The position numbers were made by a program, and so were the translations under genes. The notes beneath the pieces were generated by a model. The model made no database searches and was not told where the DNA came from. It saw nothing but the letters and a program-made list of their open reading frames with translations. Shown here piece after piece: positions 27,319 to 35,925 of a stretch of 64,000 bases of DNA; the first letter of the stretch is position 1, and each line of letters starts with the position of its first letter. Source of the stretch: Alteromonas australica (GTDB lineage Bacteria > Pseudomonadota > Gammaproteobacteria > Enterobacterales > Alteromonadaceae); NCBI RefSeq assembly GCF_000730385.1, contig NZ_CP008849.1:2976001-3040000 (forward strand). Direction: 5' to 3'.

Positions 27319-28800
27319 TTAAAGCAGTGAAGATAGCGAAAAGGCGGTGGTTTCTTCCGCGCTCACCATACGAATAACGGCATCAAAATCGGCAAAGTCT
27401 ACTGCCAATTGTGCTGACGCCTCGCCATTTATCCAAACAAGCTCAAGTAGATTGTGCGTATAAGAAACACGAAATTCACCGTCAAAGGCTGATGAATCAT
27501 TTCTTAGTTTTATCAACGTCATCAACCCTTGCACCACTGGCTTTTCAAAGGCTTCGTCTACATCGCTACTGGATAGGTAGGGACGATTAATATCTCGACC
27601 AACATTGGTTCTAGCGAGTAATGACATGTCATTTGCCGCAGCGAGCAATCCGCCATAATACACCTGAGGTATACCTGGGCTAAAGAACTGGATAGCTCTG
27701 GCTACTAGATATTCAAGATCGTTCTGCCCCAAGGCATCATAGTAGGTGCAATTAACTTGATACAAATCCACATTGTTAGCGGCTGCGCCGGTAGCCTTTC
27801 TCGACTCCCCTTGCGAATTAATGTGAATTTGCTCAACTAAATTGTTTATTTCGTCGTTGTTTAACAAACCCGGCTTATCGCCACTTGCCCCGACATCAAC
27901 TATACCTATGCCATCGTGAGTATCTAGCACAGTGAAACAATTGCGTGGGGAAATGGATAACCAATGCGCTAGCGCACTCGCATCTTTAGTAAATAACGTA
28001 TGCAGCACTAATGGTGGTAGCGCAAAGTCATAAACACTGTCGCAACGTGCGGCAATATCAATTTGTGTTTGGTAGTGACTATGTATTTCAACCAAACATT
28101 GCATTCCCATGCCTCTGGCACGAGTGCTAAGCGACTCGATAAATTCGAAGGTTTCTTCTAACATAAAGCAATTCGATCCGGCGCGCTTAATGGCATAACC
28201 CGCAGCATCTAAGCGGATTAAATCTACATTGCTTTGCGTGAACGAAGTAAGAATAGAAGAAAGATACGCTTTGCCTAAATCTGACTCTACGTCTATATCA
28301 ATTTGGTTAGATGTAAACGTTGTCCAAAAGGGCACCATCTCTTTTCCGGCTACTTCATAGTCGCTGAAAAACGGAGTGGGGCGAGGTCTAAAAACTTGCG
28401 CGATCTGCGCCGCGGTTTCAGCGTCATCATCACTGGTAAAAACATCTTGTTTAGTCAGGAAAAGCGGCCAAAACTCTGACTCACGCCCATGAGCTAGCAC
28501 GTCTTTAAACTGAGCGCTTTGTGCCGACATGTGATTGACGATGAGATCGGCCATAATATTTTTTGACTCGCCTATCGACTTAATGTGATTCCAATCGCCT
28601 AAACGCTCATCCACAATGGTGTGATCAATAGGGTCAAAACCAGCATCTTCGCCGTCGTAAGGATAGTAAAACGGCAGAATGTGAACACCCGTAAATAGGC
28701 CACTAAGCTTACCGTTAAGAAGGCCGTTAAGGCTTTCTATATTGCCATCACCTAACCTATCGGCATAGGTGATTAATTGAACGCCGTTGCGTATAGACAT
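27319..28800 (-). CDS. sucrose phosphorylase (GH13 subfamily 18)
   Basis: 493 aa retaining phosphorylase that splits sucrose with phosphate to glucose 1-phosphate and fructose in the cytosol. The nucleophile Asp is in IRLDAAGYAIK, the acid/base Glu in LVEIHSHYQ, and the transition-state Asp in VLDTHDGIGI. Long stretches (YDFALPPLVLHTLF, GAAANNVDLYQVN, NVGRDINRPY) match Bifidobacterium sucrose phosphorylase as I remember it. Relatives act on glucosylglycerol or sucrose 6-phosphate, so sucrose itself is likely but not proven. A good GGAG site precedes the ATG. A LacI-type palindrome lies 77 bases upstream; no transporter or LacI gene is in the window. Confidence 0.88.
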   Translation of the reverse strand: MSIRNGVQLITYADRLGDGNIESLNGLLNGKLSGLFTGVHILPFYYPYDGEDAGFDPIDHTIVDERLGDWNHIKSIGESKNIMADLIVNHMSAQSAQFKDVLAHGRESEFWPLFLTKQDVFTSDDDAETAAQIAQVFRPRPTPFFSDYEVAGKEMVPFWTTFTSNQIDIDVESDLGKAYLSSILTSFTQSNVDLIRLDAAGYAIKRAGSNCFMLEETFEFIESLSTRARGMGMQCLVEIHSHYQTQIDIAARCDSVYDFALPPLVLHTLFTKDASALAHWLSISPRNCFTVLDTHDGIGIVDVGASGDKPGLLNNDEINNLVEQIHINSQGESRKATGAAANNVDLYQVNCTYYDALGQNDLEYLVARAIQFFSPGIPQVYYGGLLAAANDMSLLARTNVGRDINRPYLSSSDVDEAFEKPVVQGLMTLIKLRNDSSAFDGEFRVSYTHNLLELVWINGEASAQLAVDFADFDAVIRMVSAEETTAFSLSSLL

Positions 28801-28876
28801 GAAAATTTCTCCAAAATACGGTAAACGTGGCGCCTTTAGGCTTTTAAGAAACGCCGTATCTTTACCTTTACCAACA

Positions 28877-28898
28877 CAAACTTAATCGATTAAGTTTG
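28877..28898. promoter_or_regulatory. LacI-family operator (22-bp perfect palindrome)
   Basis: CAAACTTAATC followed by its exact complement, with the central CG typical of LacI/GalR operators. It lies between the divergent sucrose phosphorylase (starts 28800) and glycosyltransferase-like (starts 29088) genes and could control either. Confidence 0.75.
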
Positions 28899-29087
28899 CG
28901 GGAGTAAAATAGCAATCATCAGTTCAAATGTAAATAACTTGTTTTAACTCTTCCTTAGCTACCCTTTAAAATTTCATTGGTCACTGAAGAAAATTCATGA
29001 AAGAAAACGATCAGTCGATACACTCTTCATCATGCAAGTCTATAATGCTACAGAACTTTATTACTCAACACCCCACAAGGATGTTTT

Positions 29088-30140
29088 ATGATATTAATTT
29101 TTGGCGTGGTCAATCAATATGGCGTACTTTCCCATTTCAGCGAAGGTATTAAGCACGACCTTGAGACAATGGGAGAAACCTGTTTAGTCCTTCCCGTTGA
29201 TGATGGCGTAACCGCAGCTAAATTATTGAACCAAATATCGAAGAAAGACGTTAAGTTTAGTCTATGTATTAATGGGTCTGGCCTCGATACCGCATTAACG
29301 TTCGGAAAAGCCTATGCGCTTGCCGTCGACCACCCTCTTCTTATCTTGCCTCACCTCCAGCAATACAAAGGTTTCGAGCTTCTATGCGTTGCAAAAGAAC
29401 ATACCGCGTTCGCTCAGCTTCTTAATATTCCCGCACGCGACTTCTTTCATGCCGTCTCTAGGGCAGATATCGCCTCAGCCGAGTCATTAAATGAAGCAAA
29501 ATCGGGGGAGATTTTATTTCCTGCAAGCCATATCAATAAAGATAACGCACAGAAAAAGCTACAGGAAATTGGCGTGTGGGACCAGTTGAAGCCAGTGGTT
29601 ACCGCCGTGGGAAGCATCAATGAATTTTTAATGGCGATAGGGGTGTTACCCAATGGCAACCAGCCTGCAAGAGCACAGCTCAATGAAGCTATTTACAAAA
29701 TAACCTGCGAAGCTGATTTATACATACGTGCACTCGCTCGAGAGAGAATTCTTGCATCTTACACCGAAAAAAATATCGTTTTAGATGTTTATGGTAGAAA
29801 TGTAAAACAATACCAGCAAGCTTACCCATTCCACCGTTATCATGACGAAGTACCGTACAAAGACATGCTTGAAAAAATGGCTAACGCCAGCTTTGTGGTT
29901 CATAACTCACCAGGGTTCGAATTCGCGCTACACGAGCGAATGGTTTACCCGCTAGCTAAAGGCACGCCGATTTTGTTTGACGCCAATGTTAACCAACGTC
30001 AAATGCTGAAAGGTTTACCTGCGGTTTATCCAAGTAATAAGGTGCAAACTGACGTGCCTCTCGAGCACCGAAAGTCAACGGTGAACGAAATTGAGAAAAA
30101 CCATACGTGGGCAGCAAGATTAGCAGCACTGCTTAATTAA
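29088..30140 (+). CDS. putative glycosyltransferase (CgeB-like C-terminal half)
   Basis: 350 aa soluble protein. I recognise it only loosely. The N-terminal part (about 1-180) has a Rossmann-like opening (ILIFGVVNQYGVLSHFSEGI) and conserved INGSG. The C-terminal half has glycosyltransferase-B features: VLDVYGRNVKQY near 235, a short YHDEVPYKDML segment, and VVHNSPGFEFALHERMVYPLAKGTPILFD near 270-300, which resembles the nucleotide-sugar pocket of CgeB-type enzymes. ATG 29088 has AAGGA six bases upstream. It is divergent from sucrose phosphorylase and may share its operator. A non-enzymatic role is possible. Confidence 0.5.
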   Translation: MILIFGVVNQYGVLSHFSEGIKHDLETMGETCLVLPVDDGVTAAKLLNQISKKDVKFSLCINGSGLDTALTFGKAYALAVDHPLLILPHLQQYKGFELLCVAKEHTAFAQLLNIPARDFFHAVSRADIASAESLNEAKSGEILFPASHINKDNAQKKLQEIGVWDQLKPVVTAVGSINEFLMAIGVLPNGNQPARAQLNEAIYKITCEADLYIRALARERILASYTEKNIVLDVYGRNVKQYQQAYPFHRYHDEVPYKDMLEKMANASFVVHNSPGFEFALHERMVYPLAKGTPILFDANVNQRQMLKGLPAVYPSNKVQTDVPLEHRKSTVNEIEKNHTWAARLAALLN

Positions 30141-30180
30141 CGAGTGAGCAAGTGGTACTTGAATACTGAAAATAATCATT

Positions 30181-30202
30181 CAGGGGCACGAGCGCGCCCC
30201 TG
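30181..30202. terminator. hairpin between convergent genes
   Basis: CAGGGGC (30181-30187) and GCCCCTG (30196-30202) with an eight-base loop, followed on plus by the T-rich TTAGTCTTTTAGTT. It lies between the glycosyltransferase-like gene and the PfpI gene. Confidence 0.6.
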
Positions 30203-30215
30203 CTTAGTCTTTTAG

Positions 30216-30767
30216 TTACGCAACCAATTCGGTAATTTTAGCCACAAAGGCTGAGATATCATCAGGGTTGCGACTGGTCACCAATTTTCCATCAGTCACC
30301 ACTTCTTTGTCAGCCCATTTTGCACCAGCATTTATCAGGTCGGTTTTAATACTGGGAAAAGACGTCACTTCACAGCCATCAATGAGAGCCGATTCGGCAA
30401 GCAGCCAAGGGCCATGACAAATTGCCGCCACAGCTTTCACTTTAGATTCATCATGGGCCTGCTTAATAAAAGCCACCGCCTCATCGTTGGCACGAAGTAA
30501 GTCGGGGTTAATTTGGCCGCCAGGCAAAATTAAGGCATCGTAATCGCTGGGGCTCACATCGGTGACTTGCGCATCAACCTTCACGCTGTCTCCCCAGTTG
30601 TCTTCATCCCATGACTGAATGGTGTCTTTCTGGTCGATTGAGACTATGTCAATTTGCGCCCCTTTTTCCATTAACATGTCTTTAGGCTGGATGAGTTCAA
30701 TTTGTTCAAATCCATCGGTGGCCAAAATAGCGATTTTCTTTCCAAAAAGGTTTTGATTGTCACTCAT
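30216..30767 (-). CDS. DJ-1/PfpI-family protein (YhbO-like)
   Basis: 183 aa cytosolic protein of the DJ-1/PfpI superfamily. It opens KKIAILATDGFEQIEL, carries the nucleophile Cys in AAICHGPWLL near 117 with the partner His next to it, and ends with VVTDGKLVTSRNPDDISAF, all standard for the class I glutamine amidotransferase-like stress proteins. Such proteins are linked to glyoxal/methylglyoxal or general stress; the exact activity is debated. AGGAG lies eight bases before ATG 30767. Single gene. Confidence 0.9.
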   Translation of the reverse strand: MSDNQNLFGKKIAILATDGFEQIELIQPKDMLMEKGAQIDIVSIDQKDTIQSWDEDNWGDSVKVDAQVTDVSPSDYDALILPGGQINPDLLRANDEAVAFIKQAHDESKVKAVAAICHGPWLLAESALIDGCEVTSFPSIKTDLINAGAKWADKEVVTDGKLVTSRNPDDISAFVAKITELVA

Positions 30768-31225
30768 GTAAAAATACTCCTCTCATGGTTAGTGCAACGA
30801 GTACCTTGATATAAAGGCTGGCATCGTTTCAGTAACATTAACGAAGCAATTTTCACTCCTAAAGAAAAACTATCACAACCAACTGATTAAAATACAAAAA
30901 ACCAGAAATACACCTAGAGAGTGATATACACTGAGTGAAGAAACGAGTCTGTAATGAAAGAATTACACCCTGCACACCGAAAAATTTGGCGTACTCGACA
31001 AGGCATAAATGAAAGCAGGGATAAAAACAGAAAACGCAGGGCGGCTAAATTTTAGCTTTTTCTGAGAAAAATTTAAACGGTCTTTACATTTGCTTAGTAG
31101 CGACATTTCCTTGCTTTCATTATCATTCCCTACCTCTTTTCAAGGTTCATATTGTATGCCACTCACTTCGCGCTTCATCGCCACTGAGGGCTACAGTAAT
31201 TTTTGTAAACTAAGGACATAACACA
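30768..31225. other. 458-base intergenic region with one possible small gene
   Basis: Lies between divergent genes, so it must hold two promoters. The A/T-rich stretch 30840-30900 suits the minus-strand one. A 33-codon plus-strand frame (30954-31055) is the only open frame of note, followed by an A/T-only hairpin (arms within 31045-31075). Nothing else is recognised. Confidence 0.4.
30954..31055 (+). CDS. possible 33-aa basic small protein
   Basis: ATG 30954 to TAG 31053-31055. The peptide is strongly basic with about eleven Lys/Arg and no hydrophobic helix; the C-terminal half is KNRKRRAAKF. The ribosome site is weak (ACGAG). No homologue is recognised. It could be a chance frame in an A-rich leader. 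Confidence 0.25.
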   Translation: MKELHPAHRKIWRTRQGINESRDKNRKRRAAKF

Positions 31226-33007
31226 ATGGGAAACCTACGATGCCTTTGCGTATTTGTAGCATTGCTATTTTCTTGTACCGTCAACGCTCATCACGGAAGT
31301 AGCGGTCAATTTGATACCAACGCTACCGTAGAACTCAGCGGGAAAATCACGCGTATTAGGCTGGTTAACCCCCATGCCTATGTCTATTTTGACGCCGTAG
31401 ATACCAACGGAACTGTCACCAATATGCGTTGTGAACTGCAATCAGGTTCTTTGCTTAAACGCAGAGGCTGGACAGCCGACCTATTCAAAACTGGCAGCGA
31501 AATTTCCATCAAAGGGTCGCCAGATAGAACCGACCCTACCACCTGCTATATGAAAGAAATTACGTTTGAAAATGGTATGACTGCCACGCGCAACAGTGAG
31601 TTTGACGACGACGGCCACATCAGTACAACCCTCGACATGCAAGAAGAAGCAATAAACGAGGATCATCATGACGACGATCACGCAGAATTCCACGACACCC
31701 ATGAAGATGAAGAGAGTGAAAAAATACGTAGCTTAGTGCGCGAAGATGGTTCACCTAACTTTGCCGGCAATTGGGCTATGGTTCGAAAAGCGGGCGCACC
31801 TCCAGGCGCAGGGGGCGAAATGGCAGAACTCACCCAAGCTGGTAAGGCCGCCATTGCCGGCGCTAGCTCTGCGGATAACCCTCGCTTTCAATGTGAACCC
31901 ACTAATATCATTATGGATTGGTGGTTCGATTTAATGGTGAATAAAATTGAGCAGTCGAGTAGCCAGATGACCTTAAGCTATGGCTTCATGAGCCTGAAGC
32001 GAACCATTTACCTCGATGGTACGCGAATGCCTAGTGACTATCAGCGCAACAGAGCCGGGTTTTCTACCGGAAAGTGGGAAGGCGATACCTTAGTGGTAAC
32101 CACTACCGGTTTTGACGAGGGTTGGATTATGGCGCCGTTGGGGGGAAACCCAGGTGGCATGCCCCCTGGCGGTAAAGGCGAGCGGGGAGAAAAAGGTGAG
32201 CGCCCCCCTCGCCCTGATAATGCTGGCGGCCCCCCTCCAGGTACGAAAGGTGAACGCCCTAAAGGCAGACGTGGGCCTCCCTCACCCGCCAAAAACAGCA
32301 CCGAAATGACCATTGTCGAGCGTTTCTCTTTAAACGCCGACGGAACGGTTTTGAAACGTGAATATACTATTACCGACCCTCTCTATCTTAAGTCGCCTAT
32401 GACAGGATCGGACGAAGTTACGCTCACCCACGACAAGTTTACGGCTTACGAGTGTGAAGATCTTACGGCAGAGCGCGGTTCAGACAGTCTAGGCGGCATA
32501 GGTGTCACGCGAGCGACCTCACCCTCAATCAACATGAATAACCATGAAAATGCATTTCTTTACTGGCTAGAAGACTCCAGCGTGGGCATGGCGATATCGA
32601 GTACGCAATGGGGTTACCCCATTGTACTATCGCTGCATGCCATAGGAATGGCCACCATGGTAGGTGTAGCCTTGATGATATGCCTAAGAGCACTAGGTTT
32701 TGCGTCTTCTATTGCACTTTCTTCACTCGCCCCATACTGGCATGTGGCATTAATCGGTTTTGCTATCAATCTACTGTCGGGTACCGCCCTCTTCTTTGGA
32801 AATGCGTCTGAGCTATTTTACAACTGGGCATTTAGAAGCAAGATTCTCCTGGTAGCACTGGGAATAGCGCTAACGTGGCAATTGGTCAACAAAGCGATAA
32901 TGCAGACACCTTCTGTTTCATCGTCGCACAAGCCCCTTGCCGTTGTAACGTTATTGAGTTGGGTTCTAGCCATTGTGGCAGGCCGTCTCATCGGCTATTT
33001 ATCCTAA
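31226..33007 (+). CDS. DUF6152 / collagen-like / DUF6644 fusion membrane protein
   Basis: 593 aa, apparently three parts. Residues 1-21 are a signal peptide (cleavage near VNA-HH), and residues about 22-115 form a DUF6152 domain (HHGSSGQFDTNATVELSGKI..NPHAYVYFD). A periplasmic middle domain (about 175-300, SPNFAGNWAMV..GFDEGW) is interrupted by a Gly/Pro/Lys-rich collagen-like stretch at about 308-355 (repeats such as GKGERGEKGERP). The C-terminal 150 residues are a DUF6644-type four-helix membrane domain (WGYPIVLSLHAIGMAT). Function unknown. AAGGA precedes ATG 31226. It forms an operon with the following DUF6644 gene, 13 bases downstream. Confidence 0.75.
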   Translation: MGNLRCLCVFVALLFSCTVNAHHGSSGQFDTNATVELSGKITRIRLVNPHAYVYFDAVDTNGTVTNMRCELQSGSLLKRRGWTADLFKTGSEISIKGSPDRTDPTTCYMKEITFENGMTATRNSEFDDDGHISTTLDMQEEAINEDHHDDDHAEFHDTHEDEESEKIRSLVREDGSPNFAGNWAMVRKAGAPPGAGGEMAELTQAGKAAIAGASSADNPRFQCEPTNIIMDWWFDLMVNKIEQSSSQMTLSYGFMSLKRTIYLDGTRMPSDYQRNRAGFSTGKWEGDTLVVTTTGFDEGWIMAPLGGNPGGMPPGGKGERGEKGERPPRPDNAGGPPPGTKGERPKGRRGPPSPAKNSTEMTIVERFSLNADGTVLKREYTITDPLYLKSPMTGSDEVTLTHDKFTAYECEDLTAERGSDSLGGIGVTRATSPSINMNNHENAFLYWLEDSSVGMAISSTQWGYPIVLSLHAIGMATMVGVALMICLRALGFASSIALSSLAPYWHVALIGFAINLLSGTALFFGNASELFYNWAFRSKILLVALGIALTWQLVNKAIMQTPSVSSSHKPLAVVTLLSWVLAIVAGRLIGYLS

Positions 33008-33020
33008 GGAGTTTTAGACA

Positions 33021-33518
33021 ATGAACACATGCCTTTCGTGGATTATAGACGCACTGAATAATAGCCAACTGAACCATTTTGTGATGGACAATGCGGTGGT
33101 GTTCCCCACCCTAGAAATGCTGCACTTTCTCGGGCTAAGTTTACTTTTTGGGGCGCTACTCATCGTGGATTTGAGACTCGTCGGTATAGCTAAACAATTG
33201 CCGTTAGAAAAAGTAGAGGCGTTTCTTCGCTTTGCGCTTATTGGTTTTGCCATCAACCTTATTTCAGGTGCGTTGTTTGTGGCGGGCGATCCAGACCGGT
33301 ACTTGGTTAATCTCGCATTTGGGCTAAAAATGCTAATGATTGTCTTTGCTGGCCTTAACACCCTTTATTTTTTACTGCGAGTTAAACCTAAATTGCACTT
33401 CAATTCCCATGGGCAACCCCCAAGTTCAGAAGCCCAAGTGGTGGCCTGGCTTTCGTTAGCGCTATGGTCAAGCGTGATTATTTTAGGCCGCTTTATCCCC
33501 TACGTAGAAACCCCATAG
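33021..33518 (+). CDS. DUF6644 membrane protein
   Basis: 165 aa with four membrane helices (about 25-45, 70-95, 100-120 and 135-155). Characteristic phrases are VVFPTLEMLHFLGLSLLFGALLIVDLRLVG and FALIGFAINLISGALFVAGDP, closely parallel to the C-terminal domain of the preceding fusion protein, with which it may pair. His residues in the first helices might bind haem or quinone, but this is a guess. AAGGAG precedes ATG 33021. Function unknown. Confidence 0.75.
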   Translation: MNTCLSWIIDALNNSQLNHFVMDNAVVFPTLEMLHFLGLSLLFGALLIVDLRLVGIAKQLPLEKVEAFLRFALIGFAINLISGALFVAGDPDRYLVNLAFGLKMLMIVFAGLNTLYFLLRVKPKLHFNSHGQPPSSEAQVVAWLSLALWSSVIILGRFIPYVETP

Positions 33519-33531
33519 CGGGTAATACTGG

Positions 33532-34455
33532 CTATAAAGGCGTATTCCCTAATGCGCCTTTTAGCCACTCTGCCGCTTTCCCTAAGCGATGTTCAGTAGA
33601 CCAAATTAAATCCACCCCTACCATCCACTCGGTAAAGGGGTAAGACGTTAAATGAAGTTCCACTAACTCTCCTTTAACTTTGCTATCACTCAGTACTTGC
33701 TTAGGTACTGTAGCCCACCCTAAACCACTACTTAGCATATGTATCAAATTAAGGTAGCTTTCCATTCGCCATTGTCGAGGTCCACTCAAATACTCACTGG
33801 TGGGAAGCACATTTTGTAACGGGCTATACACTAAATTTCTGTACTGGCTCAACTGCTCAAAGGTGACTTCCTCGAATTTAGCTAACGGATGATCTTTATG
33901 CACCACATTAGCAAATACAACATAGCCGAGCCGTTTGAAAATAATATGTGCAGGATAGTTTTCGCCGGCACACATAATGCCTAACCCCGCATTTTTTTGC
34001 TCAACGAGATTTTGTACGTAGGAAGATGAAGGGTGTAGTAAATTTAAGTCAACAAAAGGAAACTGGTGAGCAAATTCATTTAAATTTGACGCCAATAGCG
34101 CAAAAGGGATGGTGTCATCTATGGCTAATGTGACCTCATTTTCTAATTCAGCAGCCAATCCATAAGCGCGATTTTCCATAGATGCACATTGCTGCAAGAT
34201 AGCTTCAGCATCCCGCAATAGGCTTTTACCGTTATGGGTTAGCACAGGGTATCGCCCAGTTCGGTCGAATAACGTCACCCCCAGGTCAGTTTCTAAATTT
34301 GCAACCGCAATACTCAGCGCAGATTGAGATTTTTTCAATTTTCGAGCCGCCGCAGAAAATGATCGCTCACTGGCTACTTCGTAAAACGCGTTTAACTGTT
34401 CTATAGAAAGTCTCAACTTTCTCTCCGACCTATTAATTTTTTCAATAGGTCCCAT
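33532..34455 (-). CDS. LysR-family transcriptional regulator
   Basis: 307 aa from ATG 34455, or 294 aa from TTG 34416, where GGAGAG stands just upstream; the shorter form opens LRLSIEQLNAFYEVASERSFSAAARKLKKSQSALS, the usual LysR start, so it is plausible. HTH about 15-75, effector-binding domain about 100-300. It is divergent from a purine permease-deaminase pair, the likely target. An inverted repeat ATAATT-N14-AATTAT (34461-34486) lies in the shared promoter region. Confidence 0.88.
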   Translation of the reverse strand: MGPIEKINRSERKLRLSIEQLNAFYEVASERSFSAAARKLKKSQSALSIAVANLETDLGVTLFDRTGRYPVLTHNGKSLLRDAEAILQQCASMENRAYGLAAELENEVTLAIDDTIPFALLASNLNEFAHQFPFVDLNLLHPSSSYVQNLVEQKNAGLGIMCAGENYPAHIIFKRLGYVVFANVVHKDHPLAKFEEVTFEQLSQYRNLVYSPLQNVLPTSEYLSGPRQWRMESYLNLIHMLSSGLGWATVPKQVLSDSKVKGELVELHLTSYPFTEWMVGVDLIWSTEHRLGKAAEWLKGALGNTPL

Positions 34456-34460
34456 TTTGC

Positions 34461-34486
34461 ATAATTGTACTAGCGGCGTAAATTAT
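34461..34486. promoter_or_regulatory. possible LysR-type binding site
   Basis: ATAATT (34461-34466) and AATTAT (34481-34486) form a dyad with 14 bases between, in the 108-base gap between the LysR gene and the permease. The dyad shape suits LysR regulators; the sequence is AT-rich and could be chance. Confidence 0.35.
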
Positions 34487-34563
34487 TCTTCAACTTGCGC
34501 TGCAAAACAGTGAAGTTAATTCGCTAGCCCTCTGTACTTCTCTGTAATGGAAAACCAAAAACC

Positions 34564-35925
34564 ATGGACAGCACAATAAATAGAAAAAGTCGTGTTCACC
34601 CCGTAGATGAAAAATTAGCGCTTTGGCCAACCTTTGTTATGGGGCTACAGCATGTTTTAGTGATGTATTCAGCCTGTATTATTGTTCCACTCATTCTTGG
34701 CGCCGCACTGGATTTACCGAAAGATAAGCTATCACTTATTATCAACGCCGATTTGTTTGCAGCCGGACTTGCCACACTTGTCCAATGTTTCGGCAACCGT
34801 TTTTTTGGCATTCGCCTGCCTATTATGATGGGCGTTACTTTTACCGCCGTAGCCCCCATGATAGCCATTGGCGTTAATCCCGATTTAGGTATTACTGGTA
34901 TTTTCGGGGCGATTATTGCCTCGGGTTTAATTGGAATTGCCTGCGCCCCACTTATGGGAAAATTACTTCGCTTTTTCCCGCCCGTGGTAACAGGTTCAGT
35001 GCTTTTGGTCATTGGTCTTAGCTTAATGAAAGTGGGCATAGAATGGGCAGCAGGCGGCGAACCAAGATTGCCAGATGGCAGCCCTAACCCTGATTTTGGT
35101 AAGCCCATATACCTTGCTATTAGCTTTTTTCAGCTTGCCCTTATTCTACTTATTAACCGCTATGCAAAAGGATTAATAGCCAACACGTCAATTCTCATTG
35201 CTATGATTTGCGGTTTTATTTGTGCAACCGCACTGGGTGACGTTTCACTAAAAGGGCTTGATGAAGCAGCGTGGTTTGGCATGATTAAACCTTTTAGTTT
35301 CGGCCTGCCTACCTTCGATACTTGGGCCATTGTGTCTATGAGCCTCGTCATGCTGGTGACCATGGTTGAATCCACCGGCATGTTTTTAGCGTTAGGCAAA
35401 ATGGTAGATCAAGAGATTGACGAAAAGCGATTAGTTCGGGGTCTAAGATCAGACGGGCTTGGTACCTTACTCGGCGGCATATTCAATGCTTTTCCTTACA
35501 CCTCGTTTTCTCAAAACATTGGCCTCGTTGCCATTAGCGGCGTAACGAGTAGATATGTGGCCGCCTCCGGGGCGTTCATTCTGATTTTACTTGGGTGCTT
35601 CCCTAAAATGGCGTTTATTATTGCGTCGCTTCCGCTCTATGCGTTGGGTGCTGCCGCCATGGTGATGTTCGGCACCGTGGCGTTAATGGGCGTTCAAATT
35701 CTATCTAACGTGAATTTTTCCCATCACCGTTCGAATATTCTTATTGTTTCTTCCAGTGTTGGCATTGGCCTCATCCCTACCATTGCGCCTCACTTTTTCC
35801 AGCACATGCCAGCTTGGAGCAAAATGATAACCGATAGCGGCATTATTCTTTGCGTCATCACTGCGGTGTTGTTGAACGCACTGCTTAACTCAAATTCACA
35901 TCACTCCCCTCAGGCAACAAAATGA
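34564..35925 (+). CDS. NCS2 nucleobase:cation symporter (xanthine/urate permease type)
   Basis: Inner-membrane purine transporter of 453 aa with about 12-14 helices. It opens with the NCS2 pattern KLALWPTFVMGLQHVLVMYSACI, has the substrate-site Glu in MLVTMVESTGMFLALGKM near 270, and the family signature FSQNIGLVAISGVTSRYVAASGA near 320-340. The xanthine/uric-acid branch fits best; uracil transporters have a different signature. Its stop overlaps the deaminase start (ATGA, 35922-35925), so the two are translated together and probably act in one pathway: import, then deamination, of a purine-like base. Confidence 0.88.
   Translation: MDSTINRKSRVHPVDEKLALWPTFVMGLQHVLVMYSACIIVPLILGAALDLPKDKLSLIINADLFAAGLATLVQCFGNRFFGIRLPIMMGVTFTAVAPMIAIGVNPDLGITGIFGAIIASGLIGIACAPLMGKLLRFFPPVVTGSVLLVIGLSLMKVGIEWAAGGEPRLPDGSPNPDFGKPIYLAISFFQLALILLINRYAKGLIANTSILIAMICGFICATALGDVSLKGLDEAAWFGMIKPFSFGLPTFDTWAIVSMSLVMLVTMVESTGMFLALGKMVDQEIDEKRLVRGLRSDGLGTLLGGIFNAFPYTSFSQNIGLVAISGVTSRYVAASGAFILILLGCFPKMAFIIASLPLYALGAAAMVMFGTVALMGVQILSNVNFSHHRSNILIVSSSVGIGLIPTIAPHFFQHMPAWSKMITDSGIILCVITAVLLNALLNSNSHHSPQATK

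Noticed and set aside
32130..32290. Tandem DNA repeat in the collagen-like stretch
   Set aside because: Repetition is at the protein level (Gly/Pro/Lys); the DNA units are not regular enough to call a tandem repeat.
34596..35108. 170-codon minus-strand frame inside the permease gene
   Set aside because: Antisense shadow of hydrophobic codons; low-complexity Pro/Lys/Ser composition.
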